From: Candidatus Omnitrophota bacterium
GTDB taxonomy: Bacteria > Omnitrophota > Gorgyraeia > Zapsychrales > Zapsychraceae
Length of the DNA stretch: 64,000 nucleotides
Reading direction: 5' to 3'
Assembly (NCBI GenBank): GCA_020632495.1
Contig: JACKFL010000005.1
Span: 620,001 to 684,000, forward strand
In this document: positions 51,810 to 60,756 of the stretch, one piece after another
How the letters are laid out: every line of letters begins with the position of its first letter
Position numbering within the stretch: the stretch's first letter is position 1
Notes under the pieces: model-generated
What the model was told of the DNA's origin: nothing
What the model saw: only the letters and a program-made list of their open reading frames with translations
The model's database searches: none
Translations under genes and position numbers: made by a program

Positions 51810-52553
51810 GTGTCTGAACTGATCAATACCGACAAGTTGCCGCAAGACGTTCAGGATAAATTTGTGCCGTACGCACGGGAGTTATTAAATCTCTATCCGG
51901 GCCGTGTCCGCGCCGCGGCGGTGACCGGGGAAGCGGCCGGGGCGGATTATCATCCCAGGAGTTCGCAGATCACCTCTGTCTTCGTCTTTGATGAGGTGGA
52001 TTTTCAGATCTATCATCAGGCCCTGAAGACCGTGGCCGCCGGCGTCAAAAAAGGGATCACCGCGCCGCTGTTGCTGTCGGAACAATACCTTAAAAGTTCG
52101 CTGGATGTGTTTCCGGTGGAATTTCTCGATATCAAGGAAAAGCACATCCTGATCTTCGGCGAGGATCTCTTCGGCGGGCTCGATATCAAGACCGAGCACC
52201 TGCGCCTGTTTTGCGAACAGCAGGTGAAGGGCCGGATGATCCGCATCCGTCAGGCCTATCTCGAGGTCGGCCTGCAGCGCCAAGGCGTGGAGGCCATGCT
52301 CAAGGACTCGCTGTATTCGCTGATCCCGGTGTTCCGCAATCTGGTAAGGTTGAAGGGGCAGTCTCCGGCGGTAAATAAAGAGGAGATCATCACCCAGTTG
52401 GCCGGCGCCTTTGACATCGACGGGGCGGTGCTGCTGTCCATTTTCCGCGACCGGTCGAACGATGAGAAGATCGGCGGTCAGGACGTGAGCGTCTTCTGCG
52501 AGAAATATATGAACGAACTGCAAAAACTCGCCCGGCAGGTCGACCGGTTATGA
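51810..52553 (+). CDS. Nucleotidyltransferase-fold-like protein (divergent)
   Basis: 247 residues, GTG start after a gggggaggag ribosome site. The segment AAAVTGEAAGADYHPRSSQITSVFVFDEVD has the layout of a nucleotidyltransferase core (G-S replaced by GEA; one acidic strand), so it is probably inactive or highly diverged; the C-terminal half is helical. First gene of a four-gene run with TPM, LemA and a helical-repeat protein; overlaps the TPM gene by 4 bp (ATGA). Confidence 0.6.
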   Translation: MSELINTDKLPQDVQDKFVPYARELLNLYPGRVRAAAVTGEAAGADYHPRSSQITSVFVFDEVDFQIYHQALKTVAAGVKKGITAPLLLSEQYLKSSLDVFPVEFLDIKEKHILIFGEDLFGGLDIKTEHLRLFCEQQVKGRMIRIRQAYLEVGLQRQGVEAMLKDSLYSLIPVFRNLVRLKGQSPAVNKEEIITQLAGAFDIDGAVLLSIFRDRSNDEKIGGQDVSVFCEKYMNELQKLARQVDRL

Positions 52554-53332
52554 TCCGCCGCCGTTTCATCATTGTGACCGGGATCGCCGCCGCGCTCGTC
52601 ATCGCGGCCGCGGGTTTCCTAAGCGCGCAGAGTTATCCGGCACGGCCGCAGGGATATGTCACGGACACGGCACGCGTGTTCAGCGCCGCGGACAGGCAGG
52701 CGGTGGAGCAGCTGGCGTATCAGTTGGAACAGCGCACCACCGCGCAGCTGGCGGTGGTCACCGTCCCGTCGACCCGGCCGGAATCGATCGATGAGTACGC
52801 CAACAAGCTTTTTGAAAAGTGGGGGATCGGTCAAAAAGGAAAAGACAACGGCGTCCTGCTGCTGATGGCCATGAACGACCGGCAGGTGCGCATTGAGACC
52901 GGTTACGGTCTGGAAGGGGTCATCACCGATTTGCTGGCGGGACGCATAATCCAGACGATTATGGTCCCGCGGTTCAAGGCCAGCGAGTATTCGGCGGGGC
53001 TGCGCGAGGGCGCGGTCGCTGTTGTCAGTCTGATCGCCAAGGATGCCGGCGTTACCATCACGGGAAAAGAAAGCGCGGTCTATGATCGAGTCCACAGCGG
53101 ATCGACCAAGGCTGACAAGATCATCGTCCTGATTTTCTTTCTGATATTTTTCCTGAGTCTGTTTTCGCCGCTGCTGTTTCCGAAACATTACCGCAAGTAC
53201 GGCCGGCGCCGGTCGTATTGGTACGGCGGGGGATACGGAGGCGGCGGCAGTTACGGCGGCGGATTCGGGGGTGGCTTCGGAGGGTTCGGCGGCGGCATGA
53301 GCGGAGGCGGCGGCGCGTCCGGGGGCTGGTGA
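52550..53332 (+). CDS. TPM domain protein, YgcG-like
   Basis: 260 residues. Signal peptide or anchor (1-27), TPM domain (about 33-160: GYVTDTARVFSAADRQAVEQL, GKDNGVLLLMAMNDRQVRIETGYG), one membrane helix (about 188-205) and a Gly-rich tail (YGGGGSYGGGFGG-type). TPM/YgcG proteins commonly pair with LemA, as here. Proposed roles include photosystem repair in plants and envelope maintenance in bacteria; the exact function here is unknown. Confidence 0.9.
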   Translation: MIRRRFIIVTGIAAALVIAAAGFLSAQSYPARPQGYVTDTARVFSAADRQAVEQLAYQLEQRTTAQLAVVTVPSTRPESIDEYANKLFEKWGIGQKGKDNGVLLLMAMNDRQVRIETGYGLEGVITDLLAGRIIQTIMVPRFKASEYSAGLREGAVAVVSLIAKDAGVTITGKESAVYDRVHSGSTKADKIIVLIFFLIFFLSLFSPLLFPKHYRKYGRRRSYWYGGGYGGGGSYGGGFGGGFGGFGGGMSGGGGASGGW

Positions 53333-53372
53333 TTTATCCCAACGTTCGACATTATCACAGGAGGAGAAAAAT

Positions 53373-53939
53373 ATGAAATCAGGCGCGTGGATCGTAATCA
53401 TTATCGGGTTATTCCTGCTGGGGATCTTGTGGTGGATATCCGGTTACAACAAGGCCGTGTCCCTGCATGAGAATACCCAGGCGACCTGGGCGCAGGTCGA
53501 AAATCAACTGCAACGGCGTAACGACCTGATCCCTAATCTGGTCAATGCCGTCAAGGGTTTTGCCAAACAGGAACGCGATGTCTTTACCGAAGTGACGCAG
53601 CTGCGCAGCCAGTGGGGGCAGGCCGCTACACGCGACGAGAAGATCGACAATGCCGCGGCTATGTCCGGGGCGCTCGGACGGTTGCTCTTGGTGGCCGAAC
53701 GTTATCCGCAATTGAAAAGCGATCAGAATTTTCTCGCCCTGCAAAGTCAGCTGGAAGGAACGGAGAACCGCATTGCCGTGGAACGCCGCCGCTACAATGA
53801 GGCGGTGCGCAGCTTCAATACGTTTCAGCGAAAGTACTTCGGCAAGATGTTCGCCAAGGCTGCCGGCGTGACCGAACCGGCCAAATATTTCGAAGTAGCG
53901 GAAAAGGCCAAGGAAGTCCCGGTCGTCAGTTTTGAGTAG
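53373..53939 (+). CDS. lemA: LemA family membrane protein
   Basis: 188 residues. N-terminal membrane helix (8-24) then a helical bundle with YNKAVSLHENTQATWAQVENQLQRRNDLIPNLV-type LemA core and FNTFQRKYFGKMF near the end. 40 bp after the TPM gene with an aggagg site; the pair is a recurrent bacterial gene couple of unknown biochemical role. Confidence 0.94.
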   Translation: MKSGAWIVIIIGLFLLGILWWISGYNKAVSLHENTQATWAQVENQLQRRNDLIPNLVNAVKGFAKQERDVFTEVTQLRSQWGQAATRDEKIDNAAAMSGALGRLLLVAERYPQLKSDQNFLALQSQLEGTENRIAVERRRYNEAVRSFNTFQRKYFGKMFAKAAGVTEPAKYFEVAEKAKEVPVVSFE

Positions 53940-53942
53940 GCC

Positions 53943-54593
53943 ATGCCGATCGCGAATCTCGACGAATTGATCAACCGGATCGAAGACCCGCGCCGTTTTT
54001 CCAAGACGGAACGCGACGAGGCGCGGCAGACTTTGTTGGCTCATCCCTCCGAGGTCCTGCCGGCGTTGCATGAACGCGTGCGGCTGTGGCTTCATGAATT
54101 TAATACGCCGGAGGTGCGCGGCCTTGACGCCCGTTGCCAGGCGGCGGCCCAGGAGCTGGCGGCCATGCTCGGCAGTCCCAATCACCCTGGATATCTGGCC
54201 CTTTATTCGCAGATGGAATGTATCAAAATGCGAAACGCGCTGGATATCCGCGAGGCCGGCGCCATTGCCGTGATCGATCTGATCTGCGCGATCGGTCATC
54301 CGGACTCTGTTGCTGTCCTCAAGGAGATTATCCATGGGCCGTGGCGCGATGAGATGACCTGGTACACGGCGGCCGCGGGGCTAGTGAAAATGGGCGATCC
54401 GGAAGGCGGCGCCTATATGAGGGAACGGATCCTCGATCCGGCCACCCGGCCGGGCATGCGCAAGGCCGCCTGCCGCAAGCTGGTGGAACTGGGCGTCAAA
54501 GACCTCTTCGACCCCAACGATGTGATCCCCGGAGATCCCGCCTTTACGGCCGAATTGGAGCAGGAATTTGTCAGCCGTTTGCGCCGGGTCTGA
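53943..54593 (+). CDS. Helical (HEAT-like) repeat protein
   Basis: 216 residues, soluble, all-helical by pattern. Units such as IAVIDLICAIGHPDSVAVLKEII and WYTAAAGLVKMGDPEGGAYMRERI suggest two or three HEAT-like repeats. It begins 3 bp after lemA and is probably cotranscribed with the TPM-LemA set, perhaps as a cytoplasmic partner. No enzymatic motif. Confidence 0.65.
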   Translation: MPIANLDELINRIEDPRRFSKTERDEARQTLLAHPSEVLPALHERVRLWLHEFNTPEVRGLDARCQAAAQELAAMLGSPNHPGYLALYSQMECIKMRNALDIREAGAIAVIDLICAIGHPDSVAVLKEIIHGPWRDEMTWYTAAAGLVKMGDPEGGAYMRERILDPATRPGMRKAACRKLVELGVKDLFDPNDVIPGDPAFTAELEQEFVSRLRRV

Positions 54594-54620
54594 TCGGGGA
54601 ATAAATACCCCAACCCGCCT

Positions 54621-54648
54621 TTGACAATCCCCCCTCAGGTTTTATAAT
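54621..54648 (+). promoter_or_regulatory. Consensus promoter of the zinc-ribbon gene
   Basis: TTGACA (54621-54626), 16-bp spacer, TATAAT (54643-54648). Both hexamers are perfect. Start near 54655, leader about 45 bases. Confidence 0.85.
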
Positions 54649-54698
54649 TAAAACAACATGTGAGCACGATGCGAACCGCAGATAAAGGAGGTCCTGAG

Positions 54699-55229
54699 AT
54701 GAACTGCCCCCGGACAGGCAAACCCATGGAAGAAATTGAGATCGGCGGAGTCAAGGTTGACGTCTCGACCGGCTGCGGCGGGATCTTCTTCGACAACTTC
54801 GAGTTTAAGAAGTTCGACGAACCCTTTGAGGCCCCCGGTGAAGAGCTTATCGCCGCCAGCCAGAAGTACAGCGATGAGAGCGTCGACACCTCCCCGCGCA
54901 TCCATTGCCCGCACCATCCCGACTGCGTGATGATGCGCCACAGCTTCAGCGTCAAGCAGGCCGTCGAGATCGACGAATGCCCGCAATGCGGCGGCATCTG
55001 GCTCGACCCCGGCGAACTCGGCAAGGTCCGCGCGTTGTTCCCCAGCGAAGAGGCCAAGAGCCGGGCCGCTGACGAGATGTTCGAAAAGATGTTTCAAAGC
55101 CCCGAAATGCAGGCGATGAAGTCCAAGAGCGACGCCGACCTGGCCAAGGCCAAGCGTTTTGCGCGGATGTTCCGCTTTATCTGCCCAAGCAACTATATAC
55201 CCGGGAAACAGGACTGGGGCGCTTTCTAA
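54699..55229 (+). CDS. Double zinc-ribbon (zf-TFIIB-like) protein
   Basis: 176 residues from the ATG at 54699, which follows an aaaggaggt site; the upstream GTG lies in the leader. Two related modules: an N-terminal one (MNCPRTGKPMEEIEIGGVKVD, CGGIFFDNFEFKKFD) and a central one (IHCPHH, ECPQCGGIWLDPGELGKV). The first has lost part of its Cys set (CPRT). Such zf-TFIIB proteins bind zinc; partners are unknown. Its perfect consensus promoter suggests strong expression. Confidence 0.82.
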   Translation: MNCPRTGKPMEEIEIGGVKVDVSTGCGGIFFDNFEFKKFDEPFEAPGEELIAASQKYSDESVDTSPRIHCPHHPDCVMMRHSFSVKQAVEIDECPQCGGIWLDPGELGKVRALFPSEEAKSRAADEMFEKMFQSPEMQAMKSKSDADLAKAKRFARMFRFICPSNYIPGKQDWGAF

Positions 55230-55278
55230 ACCCGTTTGCCGCGTCCCCCGACGCACTCCCGCCTCGCTAAGGGCCGCT

Positions 55279-56928
55279 ATGGCGCAAACCAGAATACTTC
55301 ACAAAACCGCACTTATCCTCTTCGGCATATTGTTGTGTTTTGTCCTGCTGGAAAGCGGACTGCGCCTCGCCGGGTCCGTGTTTCTGCTGCGTCAGCATCT
55401 GGTGAACCGGCTTACTCTCGCCAAGGACGATGCCGTGCGCATCCTGTGTATCGGTGAATCGACCACCGCGCTCGGCGACGAATTCGCTTATCCCCGTCAA
55501 TTGGAAAAGATCCTCAACGAACGCAGCACCGCGCACCGCTTTGCCGTCATCAACAAAGGCGTGCCCGGCACCAACAGCGGGGAGATCCTCGCCAACGTCC
55601 GGGGTTATCTCGACGCGTACCGCCCGCATCTGGTACTGGTGATGATGGGGATCAACGACCGTGAACAGATAGACCGTCTGACGACGCCGGCCCGCGGGGT
55701 GCGGCCGTGGGCGGAATCACTGCGGACGGTCCACCTCATCCGCTGGATCACCGCCGGCATGCGTGAACGGCAATTCATGAAGGAAGTGGAGGCGGCATTG
55801 AATGAGCCGGAAGCGGATCCCGCGCGGCTTGTGCGGATGGCGGAGTATTTCCGCGAACGCCGGCGTTTCGACACGGCGGAACGGCTGTTGAAACGGGCGG
55901 TCACGTTACAACCCGATTACGGGCCGCTGCTGATGGAAGTGGCGGATTTCTACTGGGACCGCGAGCGGTATGATGACGTCGCCGCGGTGCTGGCAAAAGC
56001 GGCGGACCTTGATATGCGGTACGAACACTGGTTACAGATCGCGGATTATTACCGGCGGTTGGAGAAGCCGGAGGAATCGGAGAAGGCGTGCCGCAAGGCG
56101 GTCGAACAACGTCCGCGCGACGAGGACGCCTTCGTGCGGCTGGCCGCGCTGCGGCTGGATGCCGGCGATCCCGCCGGGGCGCGCGAGGTCATGGAGACTT
56201 TCTGGCCGGTGGCGCCGCCGCTGGATGACGGTCAATTTGATCTGGCGGTGTACGCCTATCTCGACGGAGAAGAGGATATCGCGCGCGCGATCCTCGCGGA
56301 CCCGGTCGACCCGGATACGGACGATCCTCAGGCCCTCGAAACGCTCGCGGACCGCTATTGGGACCTCGGCCGGCGCGAAACAGCCGGGGAGATCTTTGCG
56401 CTGGTCCGTAAGCTTCAGCCGGAGAATGTCCAGGCCAACACGCGGTTGCTGCAGCTGCGCGCCTACCGCAAGCAATCCGCCGCCGCCGACAAGATGTTAT
56501 ACCATTTGTGGAAGAATCCGCGTGCCAATCAGGATTTTCTAAAGATCTATGCCGCTGTGTTCGATGTCCCCGCCGTCCCCGACGCTCCCCGTGGACAGTC
56601 ACTGCCGGATTCCGCGGAAACGATGTATACGGATCACACCCGCCGCAATTTCCGGCAACTGGCCGATCTGTTGCGCGAGCGCAATATCCGCCTGGCGGTG
56701 ATGCAATATCCGATGCGCGCCGTTGAACCGCTGCACCGGATTCTCGACGACGCGGAGGATATCATCTTTATCAGTAATGAGGAAGTGTTTCAAGAAGCCG
56801 TGCGGGACAAGGGGTATGCCGCGAATTTTACGGACCTGTTCGCCGGCGACTTCGGGCACTGCACGCCGGACGGCAACCGGCTGCTGGCGGGCAACGCCGC
56901 CGATCATATTTTACCGGAGTTTCCGTAA
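55279..56928 (+). CDS. Membrane-anchored SGNH hydrolase with TPR insert
   Basis: 549 residues from the ATG at 55279. N-terminal helix (8-30), SGNH start ILCIGESTTALGDEFAYP (nucleophile Ser in GES), GTNSG and MMGINDRE (Asn block) to about residue 150. Then TPR-like helices (about 185-430), and finally a return to the hydrolase C-terminus with FGHCTPDGNRLLAGN (the usual DxxH block is GHCT with His). The superhelix appears inserted between SGNH blocks. Likely an esterase or O-acyl-modifying enzyme of exported glycans. Overlapped upstream frame is not used. Confidence 0.78.
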   Translation: MAQTRILHKTALILFGILLCFVLLESGLRLAGSVFLLRQHLVNRLTLAKDDAVRILCIGESTTALGDEFAYPRQLEKILNERSTAHRFAVINKGVPGTNSGEILANVRGYLDAYRPHLVLVMMGINDREQIDRLTTPARGVRPWAESLRTVHLIRWITAGMRERQFMKEVEAALNEPEADPARLVRMAEYFRERRRFDTAERLLKRAVTLQPDYGPLLMEVADFYWDRERYDDVAAVLAKAADLDMRYEHWLQIADYYRRLEKPEESEKACRKAVEQRPRDEDAFVRLAALRLDAGDPAGAREVMETFWPVAPPLDDGQFDLAVYAYLDGEEDIARAILADPVDPDTDDPQALETLADRYWDLGRRETAGEIFALVRKLQPENVQANTRLLQLRAYRKQSAAADKMLYHLWKNPRANQDFLKIYAAVFDVPAVPDAPRGQSLPDSAETMYTDHTRRNFRQLADLLRERNIRLAVMQYPMRAVEPLHRILDDAEDIIFISNEEVFQEAVRDKGYAANFTDLFAGDFGHCTPDGNRLLAGNAADHILPEFP

Positions 56929-56942
56929 GCCGTAGGTGTGCT

Positions 56943-58229
56943 TTAAGGAGTTTCCTGCGGGGCGCGGGCCACATCCCGGGCCGCGAAGTAATCCGCCATA
57001 TGGGCGGCGATAAACGCGGCGCCCTTGCGGTTCGGATGATAGTGGTCCTCGAAGAAATAATCGGCCTTGGCGGAGATTCCGTCAAACGCCTTCTCCAAAT
57101 CAATCACCGCCAAACCCTCCTGTCGGGCGTAATCTTTCAATAGCTTGTTGTAATAGCGGACCGAGCGGCTCTTGGTGGGCGGCATGTTTTTGTCGTCGTG
57201 GATAAAGGTGGCGATGATCAATTCGGTGCCGTGCCGCCGGCACAGCGCGGCCAGGGCATCGATATTCTGGATGAACAGCCGGCCGTTGCGCCGCTGGATC
57301 TCCCAGTAGACATCTTCATCCATATAGGCCACGGGTTCGTCGTCCCCGGCAGGCGCTCCGGCGGCCAATCTTTGCCGAAGATCAAGCCAGGTCTTGTACA
57401 TCAGCGTTCGGGCGTAGAAATTGTAGCGCCGCTGCTGCTTGGCCCAGTAGTCGGCGGTGGATCCGGAAAAGAGCTGGCTCTCCGGGACGGCCACGGCATG
57501 CGCGCTGCGCGGGCTGCGGCTGATATCATTGTAGTTTTGATACAGGACCACGGCCGCTGGCCGGTGAGGCAGGACTTTGATGTAGTAGCGCAGAAATGTC
57601 TGAAACGAACTGTGCCCGTTGTTGCCCGCGTTGATGAAGGTCAGCGGCCGGTCGGGCCGGGCGCGGTTATGACTGTCTTCCAGCTGGTGCGTCCAGGTCT
57701 CATCATCATTCAACCCGTAACCGAAGGCGCTTGAGCCGCCGAGGATGAAGACCCTGACTCCCCGGCGGGTGGGCCAAGCCGGGTTCTGCAGATGAATGCG
57801 CAGGCCGAGCGGATCGGTGGTGTAGGACGCACCCGCAAACTCCCAGTGATGCAGCGGACGCGCTTCAAAACCGCCGTACATCGATTTTTTGTGTCCCCAC
57901 TCCCGGTAGCGGGCGAAGCTGTCCGGATGCTGGTTACGCAGGAACCCTTCGGCCGCTCCCGCCAGGATTATCAGCAGGACCGTCAAAAGGACTGCGGTCC
58001 AGGCCGCGTGCAGATTTCCGGACCGCCGACAGTGCCGGGCGAGCCACAACGCGAGGACAATAATGAGCAGGTGCCAGCCGCACAGACCGCAGAAGTACGC
58101 CAGGCTGTAGGTAGCCCAGATCGGATGCGGGGAGAGGTGAAACCACAGCGGAGCGCTCAGACCCAGCAGGGGAGCGGCAGTGAGGAAAAAGGCCTTTAGG
58201 AAGCAATGGCGTGTATTTTGGGGAGACAT
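56943..58229 (-). CDS. Membrane SGNH/GDSL-type hydrolase
   Basis: 428 residues. Three or four N-terminal membrane helices (about 10-110), then an SGNH domain: RVFILGGSSAFGYGLNDD (Ser block), NAGNNGHSSFQT, YQNYNDIS (Asn block) and FFEDHYHPNRKGAAFIA (Asp-His block). It faces the SGNH-TPR gene tail to tail with 14 bp between. Both may edit acyl groups on cell-surface glycans; the substrate is not known. Confidence 0.85.
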   Translation of the reverse strand: MSPQNTRHCFLKAFFLTAAPLLGLSAPLWFHLSPHPIWATYSLAYFCGLCGWHLLIIVLALWLARHCRRSGNLHAAWTAVLLTVLLIILAGAAEGFLRNQHPDSFARYREWGHKKSMYGGFEARPLHHWEFAGASYTTDPLGLRIHLQNPAWPTRRGVRVFILGGSSAFGYGLNDDETWTHQLEDSHNRARPDRPLTFINAGNNGHSSFQTFLRYYIKVLPHRPAAVVLYQNYNDISRSPRSAHAVAVPESQLFSGSTADYWAKQQRRYNFYARTLMYKTWLDLRQRLAAGAPAGDDEPVAYMDEDVYWEIQRRNGRLFIQNIDALAALCRRHGTELIIATFIHDDKNMPPTKSRSVRYYNKLLKDYARQEGLAVIDLEKAFDGISAKADYFFEDHYHPNRKGAAFIAAHMADYFAARDVARAPQETP

Positions 58230-58377
58230 AACATTTGGCGCCGGATTAACGTATGTCCCATTCTAGCCGATCCGCGCCCCCCAGGCAATCGCCAATCCCC
58301 GGAAGTGGTATCCCGGCCGCGCGCCGGTACCCCCGCAGGGGGTATGAGAAAAAGGATGACTTCTGAACAAATCTGAC

Positions 58378-58383
58378 TATAAT
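58378..58383 (+). promoter_or_regulatory. -10 box of tRNA-Pro
   Basis: Perfect TATAAT; only a weak -35 (ATGACT at 58356-58361). Start near 58390. A taccccc/gggggta hairpin of unknown role lies at 58328-58344. Confidence 0.5.
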
Positions 58384-58432
58384 ATATAAATCCATCGGTA
58401 AGAATTTCGGGCCGATAACGGGCTTTTTATTT

Positions 58433-58506
58433 CGGGAAGTAGCGCAGCTGGCTAGCGTGCATCGTTCGGGACGATGAGGTCGCGGGTTCAAATCCCGCCT
58501 TCCCGA
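58433..58506 (+). tRNA. tRNA-Pro (CGG)
   Basis: 74 nt: acceptor cgggaag/cttcccg, anticodon stem catcg/cgatg around ttCGGga, T loop ttcaaat, discriminator A at 58506, no encoded CCA. Confidence 0.96.
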
Positions 58507-58514
58507 TTTTTCTC

Positions 58515-58551
58515 AAAGGGCTTCCGCCGACAAAGCGGAGGCCCTTTTTTT
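58515..58551 (+). terminator. Terminator of tRNA-Pro
   Basis: Stem aaagggcttccgc/gcggaggcccttt with one internal mismatch, then T-rich tail to 58551. Confidence 0.88.
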
Positions 58552-58618
58552 ATGTGGACGAAGAATCAGCGCTGAGGAGGGTCGTTTCGAGCCGGGTGCT
58601 TATAAAGAGAAGGGTGGG

Positions 58619-59314
58619 TTAGATGGCTTCGCCGTTGGTGAGGCCGCCCTGAAGATCGTCCAGATGATGTTTGATCATCTTGGCCCTTTTCAGGTAGATA
58701 ACCTCTTCGGCAATGGCGGTGGCATGGTCGGCGATCCGTTCCAGATCCCTGGTAATCAGGATCAGGGTCAATCCGCCGATAGCCGCGTCTCCGCCCGCCT
58801 TGATATAGTCCTCAATGAGTTCATTGAAGATCTCGGTGCGCAGTTTATTGGATGTCTTGTCTGCGAGGATGATGTCCTGAGCCATCCGGTCATCCTGCTT
58901 TGAAAAAGCGTCGATGGATTTGGTGACCATGACTTTGGCGTGATTTGCCAGCTGGGTAATTTCCCGGATAACCTGGACAGGCACTTGATCCTGGCCCTCG
59001 ACGATACGCTGGGCAATGTTCACAATCAAATCTGCCGCTCTTTCCAGTTCGGTGCTGATATGCTGCCCGGCGGAGATGAAACGCAGATCAACCGCCATCG
59101 GTTGGAATAAAGCGTGGAGCTCTATGGCTTGTTCTTCGATGATATTTTCAAATTCATCGATCAGGGTATCATTTTGAATGACTTTTTTGGCCAGATTCTT
59201 GTTACGATTTTGTAACGCCGCGATACATTCCGCAAGGGACTCTTCCGTCAATGCCGCCATTTTTAATAAGTTTTGTGTGAGCTTCTTTAGTTCGTCATCC
59301 AAATGTCTTTCCAT
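58619..59314 (-). CDS. phoU: Phosphate-signalling regulator PhoU
   Basis: 231 residues, two three-helix PhoU repeats. ELERAADLIVNIAQRI and DLERIADHATAIAEEVIYL contain the E/DxxxD metal-binding motifs. Represses Pho signalling through the Pst transporter and PhoR. It is divergent from a porin and pstS, with a Pho-box-like site between them. No pstCAB, phoB or phoR is in the window. Confidence 0.95.
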   Translation of the reverse strand: MERHLDDELKKLTQNLLKMAALTEESLAECIAALQNRNKNLAKKVIQNDTLIDEFENIIEEQAIELHALFQPMAVDLRFISAGQHISTELERAADLIVNIAQRIVEGQDQVPVQVIREITQLANHAKVMVTKSIDAFSKQDDRMAQDIILADKTSNKLRTEIFNELIEDYIKAGGDAAIGGLTLILITRDLERIADHATAIAEEVIYLKRAKMIKHHLDDLQGGLTNGEAI

Positions 59315-59340
59315 AACAACGCCTTACGCTTATCTAGTAG

Positions 59341-59386
59341 TTCACATAAATTTCACACGTTGGAAGTATGCATATCACAATATTAT
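59341..59386 (+). promoter_or_regulatory. Pho-box-like operator and -10 box before the porin gene
   Basis: Tandem half sites TTCACAT-AAAT-TTCACAC (59341-59358) have the 7-4-7 layout of PhoB boxes (CTGTCATAAATCTGTCAC) and match CATAAAT.T..CAC. TATTAT at 59381-59386 may be the -10 box. Spacing is longer than in E. coli. Location between phoU and the porin-pstS genes supports phosphate control. Confidence 0.5.
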
Positions 59387-59432
59387 AAGATCATACTGAA
59401 TCGATGCAAACACTTTATTTAGGAGGGAAGAG

Positions 59433-60674
59433 ATGAGTAAGTTTAAGAAGGCTGTAACATGTGGAGTCGCCGGGCTCATGCTGATGTGTACGGTGCCGGC
59501 GCAAGCCGGAGAGGTCGATGTGCTGCTCGACATTCTCGTCAAGAAGGGAGTGCTGACGGCAAGTGAAGCTTCTATCGTCCGCGATGAAACCAAGCAAGCT
59601 GTTGCCGCCGAATTGGCCGCCCAAAAGTCGTACGCCGTACCGTCATGGGCTCAAAAGACCAAGATTAAGGGAGACTTTCGTCTGCGTTATCAGCGGCAAA
59701 GCAAGAAAAGCACCAACGACCGTCACCGCGGCCGCTACCGGTTCCGGTTGGGTATCGAGTCCCAGATCGCCAAAAAATTTATGGTCGGCGCGGGGCTAGC
59801 GACCGGCGGAACCGATCCGCGTTCCACCAACCAGACATTTACCAATTCGTTTGAGACCCCGGATATCCGGATGGACTACGCGTACATGAAGTATTCACCG
59901 CTTTCGTCATTGGATGTTTACGCCGGTAAGATGCCGCGTAAGCCGGTCCTCTGGGCCCCGTCCGATCTTTTGTGGGACGGAGACATCAATCCGGAAGGGG
60001 GATCGCTGGTCTTTAACTACGATTTGACTGATGATATCGGATTCTTCTTCAACGGCGGGGTGTGGGTCCTGGATGAAAGCAGCAGCGACAGTTCGGATCC
60101 CTACCTCAAATACCTGCAGCCGGGGTTCACATTCGGATTCGCCAACGGTATCTCCTTGAAGACGGCGCTGACGTATTACCGGTTTGACAGTATCGAAGGC
60201 AGCTTACTGGATCATTCGGCGGGTACCAATACGCTGGACGTCAACGGAAATCTGGCCAGCAGCTTTACGAGTTTGAATCCGGCGGCGGAGTTGGCCGTCA
60301 AGGAACCGTTCGACGGTCTGGTCCCGTATGCCTCGATTTTCGGCGAGTTCGTCACCAATCTGGATGACGACCATGTCCGGGAAACCGAAGGCTGGCTGGC
60401 CGGGTTCAAGGTTGGTGCCAAGAGCGTCAAGAAGCCGGGTGAGTGGCAATTCAAGTACATGTTCCGAAACCTCGAGATGGATGCGTTTCCTGATGTCTTT
60501 CCGGATTCGGATTCCTACGGAGGGGAAACCAACGTCCGCGGCCACGAATGGGTCGTCGAGTACGGGCTCGCCAACAACGTCGTGCTGGGATTCGACTACT
60601 ACCGTATGAATCAAATCCTGGGTGGTGACGATCCAGAGCATCTGTTTCAGACTGACGTCGTGATCAAGTTCTAG
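59433..60674 (+). CDS. Outer-membrane porin, putative phosphate-induced
   Basis: 413 residues. Signal peptide (cleaved near AQAGEV), a helical segment (VDVLLDILVKKGVLTASEA) typical of Porin_5-type proteins, then a beta-barrel with alternating strands (KGDFRLRYQRQ, YRFRLGIES) and terminal Phe (VVIKF), the outer-membrane insertion signal. Its place between a Pho-box-like site and pstS suggests uptake of phosphate or other anions. A diderm hallmark. Strong ribosome site aggaggg. Confidence 0.87.
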   Translation: MSKFKKAVTCGVAGLMLMCTVPAQAGEVDVLLDILVKKGVLTASEASIVRDETKQAVAAELAAQKSYAVPSWAQKTKIKGDFRLRYQRQSKKSTNDRHRGRYRFRLGIESQIAKKFMVGAGLATGGTDPRSTNQTFTNSFETPDIRMDYAYMKYSPLSSLDVYAGKMPRKPVLWAPSDLLWDGDINPEGGSLVFNYDLTDDIGFFFNGGVWVLDESSSDSSDPYLKYLQPGFTFGFANGISLKTALTYYRFDSIEGSLLDHSAGTNTLDVNGNLASSFTSLNPAAELAVKEPFDGLVPYASIFGEFVTNLDDDHVRETEGWLAGFKVGAKSVKKPGEWQFKYMFRNLEMDAFPDVFPDSDSYGGETNVRGHEWVVEYGLANNVVLGFDYYRMNQILGGDDPEHLFQTDVVIKF

Positions 60675-60756
60675 GATCACGGTGATAAGCCGATAGATTG
60701 CGAATCAATAGAAACTTGATCCAAATATCAAGTTGTCCATGAACAGGAGGAAAACT

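Noticed and set aside
58328..58344. Strong taccccc/gggggta hairpin as a terminator
   Set aside because: No T run on either strand and no gene end within reach that needs it.
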